A DNA stretch of 64,000 nt from Bimastos eiseni (lineage: Eukaryota > Annelida > Clitellata > Crassiclitellata > Lumbricidae): NCBI GenBank assembly GCA_959347315.1, contig OY365806.1:37703777-37767776 (forward strand), written 5' to 3'. Shown here piece after piece: positions 60,769 through 64,000 of this stretch; positions within the stretch are counted from its first letter, which is position 1, and each line of letters opens with the position of its first letter. The position numbers and the translations under genes are program-made. The notes beneath the pieces were generated by a model that did no database searches, had not been told where the DNA came from, and worked only from the letters and a program-made list of their open reading frames with translations.

Positions 60769-63511
60769 TGTGTGTGTGTGTGTATGATATATGCTACTGT
60801 TTTTGGCATTGAACTCTTCACTCGTCCAGCGAGTTCGCTCTTGGTCAACAGTATTGTGCTTGACATTAAGAGTACAAAATTAACGATGGTAGGAAGTATT
60901 CTAAGGAATTCGTCTCTTTATCGGAAATATAGAAGAACATATTCTGCTACTTGCTCAAATGGCTAAACGTTACACAGCTCTAACAGGTTAAGCATTTTAC
61001 ACGAATAAAAATCTGACCAACCGGAGATTAGTTGCTAAGACAGACGCTAATAAAACATGAGAGACGCTGCAGGTCCCTGGAGAAGCAAACGGCTGGGCTT
61101 TGCAGACAGAGGAAACGCTCGTCCTCTCGAGCAAGTGACGCGATGATGACGCCTGTAAGACGTCCAAGTCGTAAACTGCTTGCGAAATGTGTTTTCTCGA
61201 TCCCCGAACGCAAAGCTGCAATCTCGTTCTGCTTATCAGCCCTATGCATTATCATCCCAGACGTATGTTCACTGTGGCTACCGTTTTGACATCGGTGTGA
61301 ACGTGGCTATCCGTCTGTCAAGGCCACAATGACGTCCTTTTACTACCCAGGCCCTCCCTTCTTATCTATTTATAGAGTGTGTGCGTTTCAATATGGCGAT
61401 AGTATTTGCGCAATTTCTCATTTTCCTTCTGCAGCTCTGCGCCAATTCCAGAGAATTAATGGCATAGACAGAGCAGCAATATTATGGTGCTTCGATTTCT
61501 CATGCGAGGTCATCCTTGCAATTGCTTAATGACGGGTCATTGAAGTTCATCATGTGGGAAATTAGACAGGCAAGATAAAATAAAAAATATGCATATCATC
61601 ATAAAGGATGCTTATGTAGGATTACCCAGAGTTCTTGCTATATAGTTTAAATATATCATTGCTTGGTATACATATAGGGCTGCATTGATGATATGATATC
61701 CAACTGACTTCCATTCTTATTAATTGACATATATATATATACATAACTTATATGAGAAATAATAGATGTGCTCTATTGAAATATTTAAAATATTGCCTAC
61801 CTTGAACTTACCTATCGGGGTGGTATGCATTCACAATATACTGTTTTGCTAAGATTCAACACCCGTCGTTGCAGTCAGGATACTATTATACGCGTCAAGT
61901 GAAGATCCAAAAACTCGTTCTCTTATTAAATATAGTGCAGCAGGAATTTCAATTTTTAATCATGTTAGTAAACTGTTCTGAAATGAGAAGGAAAGGTCAC
62001 CTGCGGTGTAAAGTAAACGTTAGGTGATGTAATGCTAAACAGAGTTAAGTATAGGCAAAACTGAGGCCTGATAAGGTAACGTATTTCCTTATTTCTTACG
62101 AGGAAACTATTTTCTTCATCTTGTCTTGGTCCCAAAGGATCCTGCGGCCAAAGAATGATCATGACGAATGTTTAAAATGGAAACGCAATGTAGCGTGACA
62201 TTACCGCGTAACACAACGCAATGCAGTGATGCGCTACATGTATATATGGTACGGTTTGATTGGATGAAATAATACTCTTGAAATCGGTTTTCAGTTATGA
62301 GGCAAGACATTTGACGGGCAGAGGTCCTTACGGTTTCACCTTTGACATATTCATAATGAGGTTCACCCATGCAATTTAGTTTAACCTAGTTGCAAAACGG
62401 TCTTCGATGAAACTGTTGATTAATCCTTGTATATAGGCATTATACATTTGTATATAGGCATTATACATTTGTATATAGGCATTATACATTTGGACGCGAT
62501 GTCATTGCGCTTGAGGAAGCTATTAGAAAAGTCTTTTGCACGACTACCGACCGTTAAATTCGACTCTTGTAACTTGTCAACATTCGTTGACTATAATCAT
62601 ACTGATGGTTTGTAAGTTTTGAAATTAAACGAAAATTATTATTTTTACTGTTATCTGTCATTTCAGACATCGAATGGCATTGAATATAGACCTACTGCTG
62701 CAATTAGTGCGTTTGGCGGAAGCTCCTTGCACCCTCTATTGTTGCCTTGCCTTTCTTTGCCATCCCTTGCCTTGTCTGTCTTGTCTTACTTTCTCTTGTC
62801 ATGTAACGTCTTGTTTTGTATAGATTGTCTTGCATTGTCTTGTCTTGTCTATTCTTGTCATATATCATATTATATCAAATCAATCATATTATGTCATGTT
62901 ATTCCATGTCATACTTTGTTATGTCATGTCATGTGTTGCCTTATCTTGCCCTATCAGTTCATGTCATGTCTTGTCTTCTCTTTCTTTGTTATGCCTTACC
63001 TTGCTTTACCTGGTTTTGATCTGTGATGTAGTGTCTTGTGCTGTTTTGTCGTTTTATTCCATGCCAAGTCTTGACATGTGTTGTCTTGTCTTCCCTTGTC
63101 ATATCTTGACTTGTCTTGTCATGGCTTATCATATCATGATGTCATGTCATGTCCTACCTTTCTCTATCTTGTCATGCGTAGTCTTGTCTGGTGATGCCTT
63201 GCGTGTTCTTTTCGATTATAACAGGTGGTGGAATTATACGCCACAGCCTCGACAGACCACCCACTTCGCAGACGAAGCTCAGCCTTCGTCCGACGCGCAA
63301 CGAGTTCATGACCGGGTCAGGGTCACAACCCGTGCGACCATCACCGACCATCCTCCTCCTCCTCCTCTCTTCCGCCGCTGCTGCCCTACTGCAGTTGCTG
63401 TCCCCGAGCAATAAACAGCCGCAGCAGCAGCAGCAGCAGCAAGTGGTTGGCTGCGTCATCATCTTCGTTTTCATCTTCGCATTGACGGACGAATCATGTC
63501 GACTGAACTGA
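40440..63511 (+). CDS. Split gene for a secreted/membrane Reeler-DOMON protein, FRRS1-like family (7 or 8 exons)
   Basis: Seen: coding blocks 40440-40517, 41121-41355, 51242-51485, 53165-53229, 53871-53922, 56739-56883, 57928-58189 and 63225-63511 join in one frame. All junction phases agree and the total is 1,368 nt (455 residues plus stop). Order: signal peptide (1 to about 22), Reeler domain (about 27-205), linker with GCGKFKGCFR (216-225), DOMON domain (about 233-365), hydrophobic tail (402-447). Several N-glycosylation sequons (N94, N141, N168, N199) fit an extracellular protein. Known: Reeler plus DOMON is the extracellular part of ferric-chelate reductase 1 proteins, where DOMON can bind haem and is usually followed by a six-helix cytochrome b561 domain. 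That domain is not seen here. Inference: a membrane-anchored extracellular redox or ligand-binding protein. Introns run from 0.6 to 9.9 kb. Confidence 0.85.
40518..41120 (+). other. 603-nt in-frame segment: intron or Gly/Glu/Arg-rich spacer (exitron-like)
   Basis: This stretch has no stop codon in the frame of exon 1a and exon 1b, is exactly 201 codons long, and is bounded by GTGAAC and by a good acceptor, TTGGCCTACAG, both in phase 0. It is dominated by GGA, GAA and AGA triplets and would encode a disordered spacer rich in Gly, Glu, Arg, Ile and Thr. Removing it puts the signal peptide directly in front of the first Reeler cysteine, the usual family layout, so I favour an intron. The long open frame and the purine-first codon pattern keep the coding option open. 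Confidence 0.6.
41121..41355 (+). CDS. Exon 1b: N-terminal half of the Reeler domain
   Basis: Residues 27-104. It holds the first Reeler cysteine (DNVCLQAM, C34) and the strand RFMISINATKYISGHTLT, matching the family pattern P-Y-x-I-x-x-S-x-x-x-Y-x-P-G-x-x-V. Between them sits a Thr/Met run (residues 57-74) encoded by an ACG/ATG microsatellite, which looks like an insertion in a loop. The donor ACAG|GTGAGC leaves one base, completed by exon 2 to give a Val codon (TVTL). Confidence 0.85.
41872..42039 (+). repeat. Minisatellite: seven identical 24-bp units in intron 1
   Basis: A pyrimidine-rich 24-bp unit (TTTGCCTCTATG then CCTCTGTGTCTC) is repeated seven times with no difference that I can see, followed by diverged CTCTGTCT repeats to about 42165. 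A multiple of 3 keeps frames open, so apparent ORFs here are artefacts. Confidence 0.95.
42300..42405 (+). mobile_element. L2/V-SINE-type 3' tail
   Basis: TTTGAGAGCGCTTC, then AAAGAAGCGCTATATAAATT, then a CATGCCATACCATAC tail. This is the widespread animal 3' end shared by L2-like LINEs and their SINEs. Single relics of the same motif occur near 10870 (TTTATATAGCGCCT), 27462 (TTTACATAGCGCTT), 42542 and 46620 (TTTATATAGCGCC). Confidence 0.6.
42890..43150 (+). repeat. CTC/TCC-rich pyrimidine tract
   Basis: About 260 bp of CTC, TCC and TTC words in intron 1, purine-rich on the other strand (Glu codons). Confidence 0.9.
43137..43214 (-). other. Possible exon on the minus strand within intron 1
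   Basis: After ATTATAGTAG the frame reads LPHYHLDYAHPSLALQMVTY, then DEDEVTG at a donor GTAAGG. If unspliced it passes into a Glu/Lys/Arg-rich run from the purine tract. Antisense to the Reeler-DOMON gene. No family recognised. Confidence 0.2.
44345..45005 (+). repeat. Minisatellite: 29-bp units, about 22 diverged copies, intron 1
   Basis: The unit contains ATCATCATGTGCC, TTCTCTCCATTACCT. Successive units are 29 bp apart where intact (starts at 44418 and 44447, for example). Many carry AGCATGGACC in place of ATCATGTGCC, giving two interleaved unit types. Confidence 0.85.
45617..45690 (-). mobile_element. tRNA-like SINE head in intron 1
   Basis: On the minus strand TGGATGGCTAATTGATAA (A-box-like) is followed by GCTGCGGTTCAAATCCTGG (B box). 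The spacing fits a tRNA-derived pol III promoter. It is not a real tRNA gene: the acceptor stem does not pair. Confidence 0.5.
45905..46077 (+). other. Possible terminal exon or retrocopy piece in intron 1
   Basis: An open frame reads MALISSSPRIRRMSFYATIV, then SSTEPDSDNESNKDSGVQ, ending DTDLDA and TGA. It looks like a hydrophilic protein C-terminus. No acceptor of quality upstream, no A tail. Confidence 0.2.
46080..49015. other. Intron 1 DNA without recognisable content
   Basis: TA repeats near 46440-46510, diverged TTGATGAAAAT words at 47205-47415, a short GGTC repeat at 47560-47583 and a GAGA-rich patch 47,810-48,090. Confidence 0.5.
49020..49420 (-). pseudogene. 3' end of an endonuclease-RT LINE remnant in intron 1
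   Basis: On the minus strand, the open block 49033-49260 reads GKERRGRSNREWIDDITEWC, then QDRELWKHMLKVAFDANGSS, ending HGP. This is the C-terminal sequence of a very common animal LINE type (G-R-P-x-x-x-W-x-D-[DN]-I-x-x-W). Upstream, VTNKEVRKTL then a stop and KEDLMQKIM continue it in another frame. The 3' end runs into an ATGATGATG tail, as expected for such elements. Confidence 0.8.
49540..50900 (+). pseudogene. Old LINE reverse transcriptase remnant in intron 1
   Basis: The clearest part (about 49640-49750) reads MRELIFGGTLVAALVNTSDG, LRPIVIGYV, a stop, then RSLAANCANRHALS. This matches the early RT block L-R-P-I-x-[IV]-G-x-x-x-R-R-L-x-x-K-C of non-LTR elements. Further on are weaker traces such as DRRKIGFRLVF and FEDFTRRPREELTILG, in changing frames. 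It is heavily decayed and I cannot name the clade. Confidence 0.65.
51000..51233 (+). repeat. GAT-triplet repeat abutting the exon 2 acceptor
   Basis: Alternating GATGAT and GATTAT words, about 230 bp, ending less than 15 bp from the acceptor. It replaces the normal pyrimidine tract. All long ORFs here (poly-Met, poly-Ile, His/Asn) are artefacts. Confidence 0.95.
51242..51485 (+). CDS. Exon 2: core of the Reeler domain
   Basis: Residues 105-185. It begins VTLSSPIPYRGFLLQARR, a near-perfect match to the Reeler signature YRGFLLQAR, and carries the second conserved cysteine in FNCDGVADT (C151) followed by a TVWLP strand. The acceptor GGATTCCAG follows a GAT repeat rather than a long pyrimidine tract. 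The donor GTGAGT at 51486 is strong and ends the exon in phase 2. Confidence 0.9.
51490..51590 (+). repeat. CA/CATA repeat just after the exon 2 donor
   Basis: ACACACAC then repeated CATA, beginning about five bases after GTGAGT. Confidence 0.9.
51694..52325 (+). mobile_element. Helitron-like non-autonomous element in intron 2
   Basis: It begins TCTATATAAATAAGGAG after an A and ends CTAG before a T, as helitrons do (5' TC, 3' CTRR, inserted between A and T). Seven bases before CTAG stands the terminal hairpin ACCCGG-GCCAACG-CCGGGT (52296-52314). The start also carries ATTCTGTCTGTC, which I recall from mollusc repeats with this kind of end. No Rep/helicase is present. The inside is built of diverged repeats (ACTCGAAACCTT near 51772 and 52189, GGGAGATAT near 51990 and 52116, GGGCCAAAAACCTGTCTCA near 51865 and 52277). 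Confidence 0.75.
53165..53229 (+). CDS. Exon 3: end of the Reeler domain
   Basis: Residues 186-207, 65 nt. The acceptor TTGAAATTGCAG is good. The frame continues QFV-ATIFISEIDF, where ATIF aligns with the A-T-V-V motif that follows V-x-F-R in Reeler domains. The usual F-W-V-G is not kept. The donor AAAG|GTCATT is weak. Both phases fit only this frame: one base completes the Val codon from exon 2, and one base is left for exon 4. Confidence 0.7.
53690..53830 (+). repeat. Diverged TATGATCTAA repeat in intron 3
   Basis: ACATGATCTAAG, TATGATCTGATC, TATGATTTAATC and TATGATCTAATTC follow each other just before exon 4. Confidence 0.6.
53871..53922 (+). CDS. Exon 4: Reeler-DOMON linker
   Basis: Residues 208-224, 52 nt. 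The acceptor TTTTCTGTTGTAG is good. The frame reads IRPIELDGCGKFKGCF, and with the first base of exon 5 gives GCFR. The C-G-K-x-K-G-C-[FY]-R motif just before the DOMON domain is typical of FRRS1-like proteins and is strong support for so short an exon. The donor AG|GTTGAA is weak. Confidence 0.8.
54640..55780 (+). pseudogene. CR1-type LINE reverse transcriptase remnant in intron 4
   Basis: Broken by frameshifts and stops, but successive RT blocks are readable in order: GFMKGRSCLTHLLDF, ADLNYLNFAKPFDKAPYKR (the Y-L-D-F-A-K-A-F-D-x-V-P block, with Asp changed to Asn), LARLYKWTSNWQMPFDVNKC, TEAATKSNKILGFVRG, SRDKDIILSMYKT, EEVQRRVT, and a late FQLADRAEY. The catalytic A-D-D box is lost: the position after FERFRSLRKD has no intact motif. 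This is the usual CR1/L2-like order, 5' truncated. It lies in the sense direction within the Reeler-DOMON gene. Confidence 0.85.
56160..56400 (+). repeat. Diverged CCATACCTTATCTTA repeat in intron 4
   Basis: Words such as TACCATACCTTATCTTA and TGCCATACCTTG recur six or more times with variable spacing. Confidence 0.6.
56739..56883 (+). CDS. Exon 5: start of the DOMON domain
   Basis: Residues 225-273. It contains two cysteines (C234, C239), the strand YLATYQVLDTEAQFELSA and then ADWVSIAFSSDERM. These fit the DOMON pattern C-x-Y-x-V-x-W-x-V followed by W-V-A-[IV]-G-F-S-x-D-x-x-M. The acceptor is CTCCGTTAG and the donor ATG|GTAAGA is good, leaving phase 0. Confidence 0.9.
57768..57855 (+). repeat. 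CA repeat before exon 6
   Basis: (CA)n with two TAAACA interruptions, 73 bp upstream of the exon 6 acceptor. Confidence 0.95.
57928..58189 (+). CDS. Exon 6: core of the DOMON domain
   Basis: Residues 274-360. It begins GGDDVFMCVRN, which continues DERM- from exon 5 as the family motif M-G-x-D-D-V-x-x-C-V. It then carries YDVQGEAGEDDRVSCRFRRP (C325) and NNNWFQLYVWGPIS, matching the later DOMON strands L-x-C-x-F-x-R and Y-L-L-x-A-x-G-P. The acceptor ATAATGAAG is weak in pyrimidines but is the only nearby one giving phase 0 and the intact motif. The donor GCCA|GTAAGC is good. In-frame codons upstream of 57928, inside the CA repeat, are not part of the exon. Confidence 0.9.
58255..58430 (+). repeat. 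Diverged CTGA/CTGG tetramer repeat in intron 6
   Basis: GACTGATTG, GCTGGTTGG, GTCTGACTG and similar words over about 175 bp. Confidence 0.7.
58665..58775 (-). mobile_element. SINE fragment (same family) in intron 6
   Basis: The minus strand carries ACAGTGCCAGTTCCAAACAT, GGGCGACACC and GGAGTCGTTAAAAAAC, again in family order. The head is missing. Confidence 0.6.
58776..62425. other. Intron 6 DNA without recognisable genes
   Basis: Short TA repeats, a GT repeat and a CACCAC run (60623-60640). Open frames are short and of random composition. Confidence 0.55.
60720..60785 (+). repeat. GT repeat in intron 6
   Basis: (GT)n with TATG and GGGTG interruptions. Confidence 0.95.
62428..62490 (+). repeat. 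Three perfect 21-bp tandem units in intron 6
   Basis: TGTATATAGGCATTATACAT plus T, three times in a row without mismatch. Confidence 0.95.
62740..63195 (+). repeat. Diverged pentamer repeat (TTGTC/ATGTC) before exon 7
   Basis: About 450 bp of CTTGTC, CATGTC and CTTGCC words in one strand direction, ending some 30 bp before the exon 7 acceptor. The T-rich strand is the transcribed sense strand. Confidence 0.85.
63225..63511 (+). CDS. Exon 7: DOMON end and hydrophobic C-terminal tail
   Basis: Residues 361-455 and stop TGA. The acceptor TTCGATTATAACAG is good, and the A left by exon 6 makes a Ser codon, giving GPISA-SGGIIRHSLDRPPTS, a normal DOMON ending. After a polar stretch come a Leu/Ala-rich hydrophobic segment (about 402-419), a Gln run encoded by CAG repeats (about 427-433), a second hydrophobic stretch (434-447) and TDESCRLN. 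This could be a transmembrane anchor, a hairpin or a degenerate GPI signal. I cannot choose. No cytochrome b561 helices are present. Confidence 0.8.
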
Positions 63512-63718
63512 GATGGAATGTGCACAGATGGAGTCAATGTTAAAACAGAGTGAGCAGAAACAAGGCAGAGCATTGAGCATCATATATACTGTACGTATGG
63601 GTCTACACGTATATATATATATATGTTGTGTACACGTACATGTAGATGCAAGTATGTACAGATGCATAAATTTGAACAGTGTGTCCAGAAAACGGGACCC
63701 TTTGATCAGTTCGAACTC

Positions 63719-63724
63719 AATAAA
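63719..63724 (+). terminator. Polyadenylation signal AATAAA of the Reeler-DOMON gene
   Basis: The hexamer AATAAA lies 208 nt after the stop codon and is followed by T- and GT-containing sequence (ATTAAATTTAA, then AACGTGTTTG). It is the likely 3' end. Another AATAAA lies inside exon 7 (CAATAAACAG near 63410) and could, if used, cut the mRNA within the coding sequence. Confidence 0.55.
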
Positions 63725-64000
63725 ATAGCCATGGGAAAAATATATTAAATTTAATTCGACCTAACGTGTTTGCTTGATTGACTAACTTGCAGCCCCGCTT
63801 CGCTTGGGATTTCATTTTGAACTCAGCGGGTGCGATTTCTTTTACCTAGATATCCGTTTAAGAACGTTTTGTACAAATTTTCCTATCGCCCGAGCATTCC
63901 GTTCGTAAACCCATTATTTCTGTGCATAGCTTAGCTCTTGTTTTTTTAAAATCTCCTTGTTAGTTCTGTTAACTTTCTTCGTGCTGTAGTCCTTTCTTTT

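Overview
This is eukaryotic DNA from an animal: AT-rich, low coding density, long introns, many microsatellites and old retrotransposon pieces, and no bacterial or viral gene layout. The best guess is a spiralian marine invertebrate, probably a mollusc. The reasons are tRNA-derived SINEs and a LINE sharing a TCGTTAAA-type tail, the frequent palindrome TAGGCCTA, and a helitron end resembling those I associate with molluscs. Nothing here fixes the species.

The one gene I can support well lies on the + strand between 40,440 and about 63,740. No long ORF shows it, because it is split into seven or eight short exons over 23 kb. Joining the exon-like islands by splice sites gives one reading frame in which every intron phase agrees: 1,368 nt, or 455 residues. 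The product has a signal peptide, a Reeler domain, a Reeler-to-DOMON linker with a CGKxKGCFR motif, a DOMON domain and a hydrophobic C-terminal tail. The family is that of the ferric-chelate reductase 1 / FRRS1-like proteins, but no cytochrome b561 membrane domain is visible. A 603-nt purine-rich stretch near the start is open in frame and flanked by phase-0 splice signals, so it may be either an intron or a coding spacer.

The introns hold transposon remains: a helitron-like element (51,694-52,325), a CR1-type reverse transcriptase pseudogene (54,640-55,780), two other LINE remnants (49.0-50.9 kb), SINE pieces, and microsatellites very close to several splice sites.

From 1 to 40 kb I see no gene of known family. 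There is a 5'-truncated LINE with RNase H (17,637-18,918) inside an older SINE copy, flanked by a 15-bp target duplication. There is a 1,362-bp hAT-like element (36,142-37,503) with an exact 8-bp target duplication, two SINEs with clear A and B boxes, two further terminal-inverted-repeat candidates, perfect hairpins at 21.5 and 25.7 kb, and large triplet-repeat blocks. A few GC-richer islands (9.6-10.2, 14.5-15.0, 22.6-23.1, 24.2, 43.2 and 46.0 kb) read like exons but match no family I know, and are given with low confidence.
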